DNA of 64,000 bases from Nocardia aobensis NBRC 100429 (GCF_000308375.1 NZ_BAFQ01000296.1:1-64000); one strand, 5' to 3'; counted from the first letter of the stretch, positions 32,737 to 41,029 are shown. Notes: generated by a model from the sequence alone, not told the origin. Program-made: numbers and translations.

Positions 32737-34203
32737 TCACAGCTGTTCCAGATCGCGAGTCGCCGGCCCCTCCAACAGTTTTCCGTCGTGGGTGAAGCGC
32801 GAGCCGTGCAGCGGGCAATCCCACGAACGCTCGGCGTCGTTCCAGTTCAGGATGCCGTACAGGTGTGGGCAGATCGGCGACACGGTCGAGGTGGTGCCGT
32901 CGACGGTGCAGACCCCGACGGGGCGGATGCCGCGACGCTCCACCCGGCCCTCGCCCTCGGCGGGGGTGCCACCGCCACCGAACGCCGCGCTCAGCCAGCC
33001 GGTCGTCAGATGCCGTGCGACTTGGATATTCATCGACGCGGCCTTCGCCAGACCGGTCACTTCGCTGCCGCGCCAGGTGCGATACGCCTGCGCCCACGGC
33101 TGATGGCCGCCCAGTGCGATGCCGGCCAGCGCGAGACCCGCCGCCACCGCGTTGGTCATCCCCCATTTCGCGTAGCCGGTGGCGACGAGAATGTGATCGC
33201 TGCCCGGAAGCAGCGGCCCGACGTAGGGCAGTTGGTCGATGGCCGAATAGTCCTGGGCCGACCAGCGATGGGTCAGCTCGGCATCGGGGAAGTGCGTGCG
33301 CGTCCAGTTGTACATGTCGGCGACGTGGGCCATCGCCGATCGGGTTCGGCCCACCACATGCCCGCTGCCGCCGACGAGCAGCAGATCCTCGCCGCCGTGC
33401 GGGGCGTACCGCAGTGACCGGGTGGGCTGGTCGGCGGACAGGTACATCTCGTGAGGGAATTCGCCGGGCACCCGGAACGCGGCGGCGTAGGAGCGGTGGG
33501 GTTCGAGCCGCGCGAAGTATCCGCCGCGGTCGAGAATCGGTGTGCCGGTGGCCAATACGACGGTCTTCGCGCGGATATCGCCGCGGTCGGTCGACACCGT
33601 GTCGCCGTGGACGGCGTGGACGCGGGTGCGTTCGAAGATCGTCGCACCGTGGCGGCAGGCCTGCAGGGTCAGCCCCTCGAGGACGTCCATCGGGTCGAAC
33701 TGCGCCTGCTCCGCCATACCCACGGCGCCGTGGGTGTGGAACGGCAGCGCGGTCTCCTCGGACCACGCGACGTCGAGTCCGGCCTGTTCGCAGGCACGAA
33801 ATTCCTTGCGCACCAAGTCGGTTGCGTCCTCGGTGCCGGCGTAGGTGACCGCGTCCGCGTGCTGGGTGGCGATGTCGTTCTCGGCGCAGAACCGCAGGAG
33901 CCATTGCTGGCCCTCCAGGTTCGCGTCGACGTATTTGCGCACCGTGCTCGCCGAATGCTTCGCGGTGATCGCCGAGAGGTGCGTGCCCTGCAGCATGCTG
34001 AGCTTGCCGGTGGTGTTGCCGGTCGTGACCGCGCCGATCGTGCGGCCCTCGAGCACCGCGACCGTGCGCCCGGCGCGGGCGAAGAGCAGGGCGGTCACCA
34101 GGCCGGTGAGCCCGGCGCCGACGACGACGCAGTCGTACTCCCCGTCGGGTTCCGGGGTCACCGGGACCGAGACGGGCGCTCGATCGAGCCACAGAGATGT
34201 CAC
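32737..34203 (-). CDS. FAD-dependent oxidoreductase fused to a Rieske [2Fe-2S] domain
   Basis: 488 aa from GTG 34203 (AGGAGG upstream). An N-terminal DAO-type FAD domain begins YDCVVVGAGLTGLVTAL, with TGNTTGKLSM and ATGYAKWGMTNAVAAG later. The C-terminal 80 residues form a Rieske domain with the complete cluster motif C-x-H (ICPHLYG) and C-x2-H (WDCPLHGS). This fusion family (COG0665 plus COG0723) is widespread, of unknown substrate, and often found next to respiratory or redox genes. It is the last gene of the seven-gene electron-transfer operon, 37 bases after the 40-aa membrane peptide. Confidence 0.87.
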   Translation of the reverse strand: MTSLWLDRAPVSVPVTPEPDGEYDCVVVGAGLTGLVTALLFARAGRTVAVLEGRTIGAVTTGNTTGKLSMLQGTHLSAITAKHSASTVRKYVDANLEGQQWLLRFCAENDIATQHADAVTYAGTEDATDLVRKEFRACEQAGLDVAWSEETALPFHTHGAVGMAEQAQFDPMDVLEGLTLQACRHGATIFERTRVHAVHGDTVSTDRGDIRAKTVVLATGTPILDRGGYFARLEPHRSYAAAFRVPGEFPHEMYLSADQPTRSLRYAPHGGEDLLLVGGSGHVVGRTRSAMAHVADMYNWTRTHFPDAELTHRWSAQDYSAIDQLPYVGPLLPGSDHILVATGYAKWGMTNAVAAGLALAGIALGGHQPWAQAYRTWRGSEVTGLAKAASMNIQVARHLTTGWLSAAFGGGGTPAEGEGRVERRGIRPVGVCTVDGTTSTVSPICPHLYGILNWNDAERSWDCPLHGSRFTHDGKLLEGPATRDLEQL

Positions 34204-34240
34204 CGGACCAGCCTCCTGTCGTTGCGCGTGTTCCGCCTCG

Positions 34241-34363
34241 TCACCGCAGGTTGCCTTCTTTGTCCGGCGGCTCCGTCCGGCCCGACCGGTGATTGTGGAT
34301 CGTGCGGTACAGCAGCACCGCGGCGACCAGGACGACCAAGCCGACGATCACCAGTAGCTCCAT
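34241..34363 (-). CDS. 40-aa single-pass membrane peptide
   Basis: ATG 34363 gives MELLVIVGLVVLVAAVLLYR, then a polar tail THNHRSGR...PPDKEGNLR-type to the stop at 34241. One transmembrane helix with N-out/C-in charge bias; AGGG lies eight bases upstream. It is nine bases after the ferredoxin gene and 37 bases before the FAD/Rieske gene, so it is inside the operon and not a spacer. A small subunit anchoring the Rieske protein or ferredoxin to the membrane is the natural inference. No family recognised. Confidence 0.65.
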   Translation of the reverse strand: MELLVIVGLVVLVAAVLLYRTIHNHRSGRTEPPDKEGNLR

Positions 34364-34372
34364 ATCGAGCCC

Positions 34373-34633
34373 TTACCCTGGATGGTCGCCTTCAACCCCG
34401 TGTCCTCGGATCCGCCGCAGCGACAGCGCCAGGCGCGGGCACAGGCTCACCGCATCCCGGGCGGCGGCGGCCGACTCGCCGTCGAGGACCGGGTCCCGGT
34501 GGTCGCGGGTGAGCGGAAAGCCCCAGTCGTCGCGAGCGATGGCATGGGGGAGCAATTCGCTGCACAGGCCGCGGCCGTCGCAGCGAGTCCAGTCGATGTG
34601 CAGGCGCCACGCGGGGCGGTCGGGTGCGGTCAC
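34373..34633 (-). CDS. Ferredoxin
   Basis: 86 aa from GTG 34633, overlapping the NuoF-like stop (GTGA). The first Fe-S ligands are in DWTRCDGRGLCSELLPHAI, and a distal CP motif is in AVSLCPRLALSL: three cysteines in the pattern of single-cluster (3Fe-4S or 4Fe-4S) actinobacterial ferredoxins that serve P450 or oxidoreductases. The Asp/Arg-rich residues between are typical. It is translationally coupled with the NuoF-like protein, which is likely its electron partner. Confidence 0.85.
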   Translation of the reverse strand: MTAPDRPAWRLHIDWTRCDGRGLCSELLPHAIARDDWGFPLTRDHRDPVLDGESAAAARDAVSLCPRLALSLRRIRGHGVEGDHPG

Positions 34634-35868
34634 CGGGCGGCTCCCTGGGAACGGGCACGGCAGGAACCGTGCCGGTGTCGGTCGATTTCCCCGGCGAAGA
34701 CGGTCAGGGCGGAACGCGCCAGCCGCGCGGTCCCGTCGGGGTGGTGGCAGGCGCCGCGGCCGTCGACCAGATCGGCGATGCGGGCGATGTCCTGCGGCCG
34801 GGCGGGCCCGCCCGCCGCAAGATCGCCGACGGTGCGGGCCAGCTGCGGTAAGCCGTTGCGGCACGGACCGCACTGCCCGGCGCTCTGGGCGGCGAGGTAA
34901 GCGGTGAAATCGGCGGTGACCCGCAGCCCGCACTCGTCGTGGCGGAGGACACGCACGACGCCGGCGCCGGGTGTCGCGTGCCAGTGCCGCAACGCTGTCC
35001 GGGACAACGCCGCGCCGGTAAGGGCGGCGCCGGGCAGCCAGGCGCCGTGGTATCCGCCGACCAGAACCGCTTGGACCTCGGCCGGATCGGTGCGTCCGAA
35101 CCGCTGGATCACCTCGGTGAGAGCGGTGCCGAGTGGAATCTCGACGACACCGGCGGCGGTGGTTCCGGACAGGGTGACCAGCATGGTGCCGGGTTCGTCG
35201 GGGGTTCCGGCGGCACGGAACCACGACGGCCCGAATCGGGCCAGCAGCGCCAGATGGGCGAGGGTCTCCACGTTCTGCACCAGTGCCGGGCGGCCGTTCA
35301 GCCCGGGGCGGGAGGTGCTGACCGGCTTGTCTCGCGGGATCGGCGCGCGACCGGCCAGTCGCTCGAGGACCGCGCTCTTCTCCCCGGCCAGGAAGGTGTC
35401 GGCGGCGGGCGTGAGATCCACCCGCCTCGTGTCGTAGCCCGTGGACTGCCGCTCGGCGAGGGCGTGACGAATCGGGTCGAGCAGCCGTTGCGGGGCGTAC
35501 AGGTGGCAGCGCTGCGCCCCCACGGCGGCGGCCGCCACGGACAGGCCGTCGAGTACGAGATGCGGTGCGCGCCAAAGCAATACGGCATCCTTGTCGCTGT
35601 CGGGTTCACCTTCGGCGCCGTTGGCGACCACGATCGCGCGTCGTCCACCAGCCACGGCGGCGAGCTTGCGCGCCACCGGGAAGCCCGCGCCTCCGCGACC
35701 GGTGAGACCCGCGGCCGACACCACGTCGATGAACTCGCGTCCGACGGCGCGTGCGGGGCCGTATCGCGCCACGTGCGCGGAGAGCTCGGGTCCGGTGGCC
35801 GCCAGCAGCCGGTCGGTGCCCGTCGGGGCGGGTGGAGTCGTGGGGGTTCCGGTCAGTGTCGTCGTCAT
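34630..35868 (-). CDS. NuoF-like flavin/iron-sulfur oxidoreductase
   Basis: 412 aa from ATG 35868. FMN/NADH-binding loop GRGGAGFPVARKLAAV (about residues 60), ANGAEGEPDSDKDAVLL, the segment RPALVQNVETLAHLALL, and an SLBB-like middle. The Fe-S part is reduced: cysteines in HDECG, SAGQCGPCRNGL and GACHHPDG, compared with four in true NuoF. No NuoE, G or other complex I subunits are encoded nearby. It is likely to bring electrons from NAD(P)H or the ferredoxin to the membrane partner. It overlaps the ferric-reductase-like gene by four bases. Confidence 0.85.
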   Translation of the reverse strand: MTTTLTGTPTTPPAPTGTDRLLAATGPELSAHVARYGPARAVGREFIDVVSAAGLTGRGGAGFPVARKLAAVAGGRRAIVVANGAEGEPDSDKDAVLLWRAPHLVLDGLSVAAAAVGAQRCHLYAPQRLLDPIRHALAERQSTGYDTRRVDLTPAADTFLAGEKSAVLERLAGRAPIPRDKPVSTSRPGLNGRPALVQNVETLAHLALLARFGPSWFRAAGTPDEPGTMLVTLSGTTAAGVVEIPLGTALTEVIQRFGRTDPAEVQAVLVGGYHGAWLPGAALTGAALSRTALRHWHATPGAGVVRVLRHDECGLRVTADFTAYLAAQSAGQCGPCRNGLPQLARTVGDLAAGGPARPQDIARIADLVDGRGACHHPDGTARLARSALTVFAGEIDRHRHGSCRARSQGAAR

Positions 35869-36437
35869 CGCCGGCTCCTCTCGGGGGCTGTGCTGAATTC
35901 GGTGAAACCGCGGCTGAACCGCCAGACGCCGGCGGTGGCCACGGCGAGGATGCACCCGCCGACGAGGGTGAGCAGCCAGACCCGGTCGACGTCACTTCCC
36001 GCCCCGAGCGTGTGGATCAGAGCCACCGGCCACAGGGCGTAGACCGACCAGTGCACCAGGCGAAAGAGGCGGGGGCCCAGGCGATGTCGCAACAGGGCGG
36101 TGGTCACGACCACCGCCAGCAGGTCGACGGCCAGGGTGCCGAAACCCACCCACAGCGGCCGATAGCCGCCGGTGAACGGCACCACGACGGTCAGCAGCCG
36201 CAACTGGGCGTACGGATCGAAGAACAGGGTCAGCACATGCAGGGCGACGAACGCCGTCGCCGCCAGTGCCGCGCCGCGGTGGAATTCGGCCAGCCCCGCG
36301 CGGGGGAGCAGGACGGCCCGCCCCGAGCGGGCGGCGATTCCGGCGACGGCCGCGACGGTCAGCAAGATCAGTGCCGTGATGCCGCTGCCCCGGCCGAACG
36401 CCCACAATGCCTGGTCGAACGCGGAGCTGCTTATCAT
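35865..36437 (-). CDS. Ferric-reductase-like heme membrane protein
   Basis: 190 aa with five to six transmembrane helices. Two pairs of histidines on facing helices, His53/His67 and His128/His141 (13-14 residues apart), fit two stacked b-hemes as in the ferric reductase/NOX transmembrane domain (PF01794). The cytoplasmic FAD/NAD domain of true NOX/FRE proteins is missing. Here the NuoF-like protein and ferredoxin of the same operon would supply electrons instead. It should carry electrons outward across the membrane. Confidence 0.84.
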   Translation of the reverse strand: MISSSAFDQALWAFGRGSGITALILLTVAAVAGIAARSGRAVLLPRAGLAEFHRGAALAATAFVALHVLTLFFDPYAQLRLLTVVVPFTGGYRPLWVGFGTLAVDLLAVVVTTALLRHRLGPRLFRLVHWSVYALWPVALIHTLGAGSDVDRVWLLTLVGGCILAVATAGVWRFSRGFTEFSTAPERSRR

Positions 36438-37360
36438 CGAATTCCTTCCGGCTCGTCGGGCCAGCTACCGAGGGTGAGCACCCGCCCGTCCCGGTCGACC
36501 AGCCGGGCCGGGAGCCCGGCGGACCGCAGCCACGGCAGTGCCGCGCGGCCGCGCACCACGGCGGCGGTGGCGGCGGCATTGGCCGCGAGGCAGGATTCGG
36601 CGGCCACCGACACCGTGCGCCAGACCGGCTCCGCGGCACATCCGGTGCGGGGGTCGAGAATGTGGTGTAGCGGGCGTCCGCCACGAATCCAGCGGCGCCG
36701 CACCGTACTCGAGGTGGCGATCGCCGCGCCCGCGGGCAACCGGACGAGGGCGGCCGGCTGGGTCGCACCGTCCTGGACGAGTACCTGCCAGTGCTTGCCG
36801 GGTGCGGGTCCGGCGGTGGCGATGTCGCCGCCCAGGCTCACCAGTACACCGCAGCCGAGCTCGTCGGCGACCGTGCGCGCACACCGGTCGGCGGCCAGGG
36901 CCTTCGCTGTCGCGCCGAAGTCGAGCCGCATGCCGGCGGGCAGCGTCACCGCGCGCGGGGACCGGATCACCTGCGACCAGCCGGGGCGCGGGGTGACGCG
37001 CAGCGCGACGACCGCCGGTCCGGTGGTGATCTGCGTGAAATCGCGGTCGTAGCCGAGGTTTTCGAGGTCGGCGCCGATCGTGGGATCGACGTCGCCGCCG
37101 GTGTCGCGGGCGACGGTCAGGGCCGCGTCGAGATATTCGTCGAACAACGCGCTGACCGTGGCCGGGCGGCCGGGTGTCAGCGTGCTGATTTCGGAATCGG
37201 CGCGAAACCGGTTGCAGGCGTAGTCGACCCGATCCAGGTGGGCGTCGACGAGGCGGCGCGCGTCGGCCAGCGCGGCCGGGTCGGTGACGACGAGGCGGGC
37301 GGTGGTGCTCCACAGCTCCCATTCGGCCGCGGCCGTCTCCGCCGCGGGTACCGAGGTCAT
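36434..37360 (-). CDS. apbE: FAD:protein FMN transferase
   Basis: 308 aa from ATG 37360, overlapping the next gene by four bases. Motifs: ACNRFRADSEISTL at the start, DPTIGADLENLGYDRDF, DFGATAKALAAD (the family's DxGG/A-x-xK core), VSLGGDIATAGP and LHHILDPRTG. ApbE attaches FMN by phosphoester to Thr/Ser of exported proteins with the consensus Dxx(S/T)GA(S/T). A signal peptide is not obvious, although many members are exported or lipoproteins. Its presence predicts a flavinylated partner, and the small exported protein immediately upstream is a candidate. Confidence 0.88.
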   Translation of the reverse strand: MTSVPAAETAAAEWELWSTTARLVVTDPAALADARRLVDAHLDRVDYACNRFRADSEISTLTPGRPATVSALFDEYLDAALTVARDTGGDVDPTIGADLENLGYDRDFTQITTGPAVVALRVTPRPGWSQVIRSPRAVTLPAGMRLDFGATAKALAADRCARTVADELGCGVLVSLGGDIATAGPAPGKHWQVLVQDGATQPAALVRLPAGAAIATSSTVRRRWIRGGRPLHHILDPRTGCAAEPVWRTVSVAAESCLAANAAATAAVVRGRAALPWLRSAGLPARLVDRDGRVLTLGSWPDEPEGIR

Positions 37361-37608
37361 GAGCCGCTCGAGTGTGCGTGTGCGGTGCCCTGGCCAGGGC
37401 TCAGCTGGGGGACGTTGCCCGAGGTGCCGGACGATTGATCGGTGTTGTTGCTGCCCGTGTTGTCGGTGATGGTGGTGCCGGGCGTCGCGGCCGGCCGGTT
37501 GTCGGCGTATGCGACGACCGCCGCCGTCGTCGTGCCGACGGCGCCGACGGCTACGAGTATCCCGGCCGCGGTCCGGCCCAGGCGGCGGTTCGGATGTGAC
37601 GTTCCCAT
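37357..37608 (-). CDS. Small exported protein, candidate ApbE substrate
   Basis: 83 aa from ATG 37608 (AGGTGA eight bases upstream). A membrane segment spans residues 14-35 (AGILVAVGAVGTTTAAVVAY), then a disordered Asn/Thr/Ser/Gly tail. Asp57-Q-S-Ser60-G-T-Ser63 differs from the ApbE target consensus Dxx(S/T)GA(S/T) only by Thr for Ala. It is the first gene of the operon and overlaps apbE by four bases. Too short for a known FMN-binding domain. It might be a minimal flavin carrier, or simply a membrane-anchored linker. Confidence 0.7.
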   Translation of the reverse strand: MGTSHPNRRLGRTAAGILVAVGAVGTTTAAVVAYADNRPAATPGTTITDNTGSNNTDQSSGTSGNVPQLSPGQGTAHAHSSGS

Positions 37609-37740
37609 ATCGGTCACCTGCTCCGTTCGGTGCTGCGCCGACGCTGTCGGCCCTCTCTGAAAGGCCAGCATGCGGACCGAGGCTGGGTGCCGGCTGTGCG
37701 CCGGCAATGAGTTGCCGAGGCGGCGACCGTGAGCTGAAGA

Positions 37741-38679
37741 TCAGCTGAAATTGCGGCGATAGCTGTGCGGGCTGACGCCGGTGGTGCGTTTGAAGCGCTC
37801 GCGGAAGGCGGTGGGCGATCCGAAGCCGACCTGGGCGCCGATGCGTTCGACGGAGTGGGCGGTGGATTCCAGCAGGTGCTGGGCGCGGCGGATGCGGGCG
37901 CGATGCAGCCACTGCAGCGGCGTGGTGCCGGTGTGCTCGCGGAAGCGGCGGATGAGGGTGCGGGTGCTGACGCCGGCGCGTGCGGCGATCTCGTCGAGGG
38001 ACAGGTCGGCGGCCAGATTGGTTTCCAGCCAGTTCAGCAGCGGCTCGAGGTCGGAGCCGCGGGGCGTGGGCGCGAAGCCGTGGACGATGAATTGTGCTTG
38101 TCCGCCTTCGCGTTCCAGCGGCATCACCGAGAGCCGGGCGGTGTCGGCGGCCACCGCGGAACCGTAGTCGCGGCGGATCATGTGCAGGCACAGGTCCAGC
38201 GCCGCGGCGGCACCGGCCGAGGTGAGGATCTGGCCGTTGTCGACGTAGAGCACATCCGGGTCGACCTCGACGGCCGGATACGCGGCCGCCAGCTCGGCGG
38301 CGGCGATCCAGTGCGTGGTGGCGCGCAGCCCGTCGAGCAGGCCGGTGGCGGCCAGCGGGAAGGTGCCCGAGCAGATGGAGGCGATGCGTGTTCCGTTCGT
38401 GGCGGCGGTGCGCAGCGCGTCGCGGACGGCCGGCGAAATCGGCGCGGTCGGGTCGGCGGTGCCGGGCACCACGATCGTGTCGGCGTCCGCGAGTCCGGTC
38501 AGTCCCCAGGGCGCGCGCAGGGTGAATGCTCCGGCATCGACCTCCGGTTGTTCGGCGCAGACCCGGACCTGATAACCGGGGCGGCCGTCGGGCAGCCGCG
38601 TCCGGCTGAAGGCCTCGATCGGGGCGGCGAGGTCGAAGGAGACCACTCCTTCCAGGGCGAGAACGGCGACGGTGTGCAT
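37741..38679 (-). CDS. GlxA-type regulator (DJ-1/PfpI plus AraC HTH)
   Basis: 312 aa from ATG 38679. The N-terminal DJ-1-like domain (about 1-190) contains the nucleophile-elbow ICSGTFPLAATGL, and the C-terminal AraC domain (about 215-312) begins LLNWLETNLAADLSLDEIAARAGVS and has RRFREHTGTTPLQWL. The ATG is preceded by TATGTT and six bases, indicating a leaderless transcript. It is divergent from a stand-alone DJ-1 protein gene, which it probably controls. Note that GlxA (amidase-type sensor) is not the CRP-like GlxR. Confidence 0.88.
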   Translation of the reverse strand: MHTVAVLALEGVVSFDLAAPIEAFSRTRLPDGRPGYQVRVCAEQPEVDAGAFTLRAPWGLTGLADADTIVVPGTADPTAPISPAVRDALRTAATNGTRIASICSGTFPLAATGLLDGLRATTHWIAAAELAAAYPAVEVDPDVLYVDNGQILTSAGAAAALDLCLHMIRRDYGSAVAADTARLSVMPLEREGGQAQFIVHGFAPTPRGSDLEPLLNWLETNLAADLSLDEIAARAGVSTRTLIRRFREHTGTTPLQWLHRARIRRAQHLLESTAHSVERIGAQVGFGSPTAFRERFKRTTGVSPHSYRRNFS

Positions 38680-38880
38680 GGCTGGAACATACCCTGTCGC
38701 CTGCTGTGACATCCGCCATTCCGCCCCCGAAAGCGCTCTGTTCTAGCAGTTCAAAGCCGCTTTCCTCGGATATGTCACTTTCCCGTCGAAACCTGTCGAA
38801 AATGCCACTGGGATCCGCGGGAGTGCCCGCATACCGTCGGGCCGTGCCCGGGCCGGCCGGGCGGATGCGAAGGGATTCCC

Positions 38881-39573
38881 ATGCATACTCAGATCGTCCT
38901 GTTCGACGGGTTCGATCCGCTCGACGTCATCGCCCCGTACGAGGTGCTCTATGCCGGCGGGACCGCATCCGAGGGCGCGGTGAGCGTCGAACTGGTTTCG
39001 GCGGAAGGGCCGCGAGAGGTGGTGAGCGGCACCGGCGGGCTGGAGTTGCGCGCCACCGCGGCACTCGATCCGGCGCGACCCGGTGTGGTGCTGATCCCCG
39101 GCGCCTCGGGCCGGATCGGCGAGCCGGGGGAGGTGCCGGACCAGGATGCCGGAACCGCCGGCGAGTGGCGCCGCGACGAATTCATCCCGGTTCTCCTCGG
39201 CCGCACCCTGACCACCGGCCTGCCCGACCTGCTCCGCGCGGCGATGGCCAACCCGCGGATCACGGTCGCCGCCGTGTGCGGTGGGTCGCTGATTCTCGCC
39301 ATGGCGGGACTGCTGGAGGGGCGCCCGGCGACCACTCATCACCTGGGACTGGATCTGCTCGATGCCACAGGCGTGCAGGCCGTGGACGCGCGCGTGGTCG
39401 ACGACGGCGATCTCGTCACCGGCGCGGGCGTCACCTCCGGTCTCGACCTCGGTCTGTATCTGCTCGAACGCGAGATCGGGCCACGCATCGCCCATGCGGT
39501 CGAGCGGCTGTTCGCGCACGAACGCCGTGGCACCGTCTGGCGCCGTCAGGGGCCCGCTCCCGCCACCGTCTGA
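38881..39573 (+). CDS. DJ-1/PfpI family protein
   Basis: 230 aa. It opens HTQIVLFDGFDPLDVIAPYE and has the nucleophile elbow AVCGGSLILAMAGLL with Cys133. This is the class-I glutamine-amidotransferase-like fold found in isonitrile hydratases and glyoxalase-III-like enzymes. It is the first gene of a probable operon with two small genes and is divergent from a GlxA-type regulator. Two GTCGAAA direct repeats lie in the 201-bp gap between them. Substrate unknown. Confidence 0.85.
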   Translation: MHTQIVLFDGFDPLDVIAPYEVLYAGGTASEGAVSVELVSAEGPREVVSGTGGLELRATAALDPARPGVVLIPGASGRIGEPGEVPDQDAGTAGEWRRDEFIPVLLGRTLTTGLPDLLRAAMANPRITVAAVCGGSLILAMAGLLEGRPATTHHLGLDLLDATGVQAVDARVVDDGDLVTGAGVTSGLDLGLYLLEREIGPRIAHAVERLFAHERRGTVWRRQGPAPATV

Positions 39574-39634
39574 CCCGGCTTGCTCGATCCACGACACATC
39601 ACTCGATCCACGACATATGAGGAGTAATTGCGTC

Positions 39635-39952
39635 ATGTCCGCCGAAGGCATGTGGGATCTGTCCATCTCCACCCCGATCGGCAGGATTGCCGTCGAACTC
39701 GAGCTCCATCGCGTGGACGGCACTCTCGTCGGCACGGCAAGCGGTGCGGGCGAACGGGTTTCGCTACGCGACGTCGTGCTCGACGGTGATCGGCTCACCT
39801 GGAATCAGGCCGTCACGTCACCGATGCGATTGAATCTCGCCTTCGCGGTCACGGTGGCGGGCGACACTCTCACCGGCACCGCCAAGGCAGGCCGCCTGCC
39901 CGCGTCGAAGGTCACCGGCGTGCGCCGTGGCGGAGCGGGGCGTGCCCGGTGA
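39635..39952 (+). CDS. Small beta-rich protein of unknown function
   Basis: 105 aa from ATG 39635 (GAGGAG ten bases before). The pattern WDLSISTPIGRIAVELEL then GTLVGTASGAGERVSLRDV suggests an all-beta lipocalin-like or amidohydrolase-associated domain, as seen in small actinobacterial proteins. It overlaps the next gene by four bases. Confidence 0.65.
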   Translation: MSAEGMWDLSISTPIGRIAVELELHRVDGTLVGTASGAGERVSLRDVVLDGDRLTWNQAVTSPMRLNLAFAVTVAGDTLTGTAKAGRLPASKVTGVRRGGAGRAR

Positions 39953-40398
39953 CGAAAGTGCTGCTGTCGCTGCATGTTCTGGCTGCGGTGATCGCGATCG
40001 GCCCGGTCGCCGTCGCCGCGAGTATGTTTCCCCCGGCCCTGCGCCGCGCCGCCGGATCGGCGGCCGCCACCGCGAATCTGCGCGTGCTGCACCGTATTTG
40101 CCGGGGCTATGCCGCCGTCGGCCTCGCGGTCCCGATCTTCGGGCTGGCCACCGGCGCCGCCCTGGGCGTACTCGGGACCGGATGGTTGATCACATCGATC
40201 GCCCTCACCGCCGCGGCCGCGGCGATCCTGGCCACGATGATCCTGCCGGACCAGCGCACCGCACTCACATCCCTCGCACCCGGTCGCGTCGATGCCACGG
40301 CCGCACGCCTGGCCATGTCGGCGGGCATCTTCAACCTGCTGTGGGCGACCGTCGCGGTGCTGATGGTGGTGCGCCCCGGATCGACCACCGGCGCCTGA
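39949..40398 (+). CDS. DUF2269-like four-helix membrane protein
   Basis: 149 aa from GTG 39949, which overlaps the previous stop. Four helices; first KVLLSLHVLAAVIAIGPVAV, with HRICRGYAAVGLAVPIFG in the second segment. The pattern recalls DUF2269/DUF6644-type inner membrane proteins with possible heme-coordinating His. Function unknown. Confidence 0.65.
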   Translation: MTKVLLSLHVLAAVIAIGPVAVAASMFPPALRRAAGSAAATANLRVLHRICRGYAAVGLAVPIFGLATGAALGVLGTGWLITSIALTAAAAAILATMILPDQRTALTSLAPGRVDATAARLAMSAGIFNLLWATVAVLMVVRPGSTTGA

Positions 40399-40480
40399 AC
40401 TCTCGGCGTGTCCGGTCGCGACACGACGAGGATTCCGGCGGGTCGGTGCATTGCGGCGCCGGCCGGAATACCGTGGACGT

Positions 40481-40963
40481 ATGCGCGCTGTCGTCCATCT
40501 GGTGCTGTTCGCCTGTGGGGTCGTGATGGCGGTCGGAGCGTTCGGGCCGTTCGTCGGGGTCGTGCAGGCCCGCCACATCCGGCTCGTCGATATCCGCGAC
40601 GGCTTCGCGACCGGAATTCCGCTGGACGGGGTGCAGGCCCAGTCGCCGCAGCTGCGCGCGTCCTACACGGTGGTGTTGTTGCTCGTCGCCCTGGTGATGC
40701 TGCTGGCCGGGCTGTTCGGCTCGCGGATTCTGGGATGGCTCGCGGTGCTGGCCGGCATCGCGGCGCTCGTGGTGCCGGCCTGGCGATTGAATCAGCGGTT
40801 CGACAGCCAGTTGCGCGACGACTATCAGCATCTGCTCACCGGTACCTGGGGGCTGTATCTGTTCGGCGGCGCGGTGGTGGTCGCCATCCTCGCGCTGCTC
40901 GTGCCGGGTGAGCGGCCCCGGCGCCGGGCTGCAGTAGGTGCGGGGGAGAAGCAGGCCCGCTAG
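40481..40963 (+). CDS. Predicted membrane protein
   Basis: 160 aa with about four helices (VVHLVLFACGVVMAVGAF, YTVVLLLVALVMLLAGL, GWLAVLAGIAALVV, and GLYLFGGAVVVAILALL), an extracytoplasmic loop after the first, and a basic C-terminus. TACCGT plus six bases precede the ATG at 40481, so it is probably leaderless. No family recognised. Confidence 0.7.
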   Translation: MRAVVHLVLFACGVVMAVGAFGPFVGVVQARHIRLVDIRDGFATGIPLDGVQAQSPQLRASYTVVLLLVALVMLLAGLFGSRILGWLAVLAGIAALVVPAWRLNQRFDSQLRDDYQHLLTGTWGLYLFGGAVVVAILALLVPGERPRRRAAVGAGEKQAR

Positions 40964-41029
40964 GCGTTCATCGCAACCTCACTGCTCGCTCACAGGTAGC
41001 TGTGGAGCTGCACGGGCTGAATAGTCACC

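Noticed and set aside
36434-38719. Possible 761-codon fusion of ApbE with upstream sequence
   Set aside because: The upstream half is Arg-rich shadow of the GlxA-type regulator; ApbE starts at 37360 with normal domain length.
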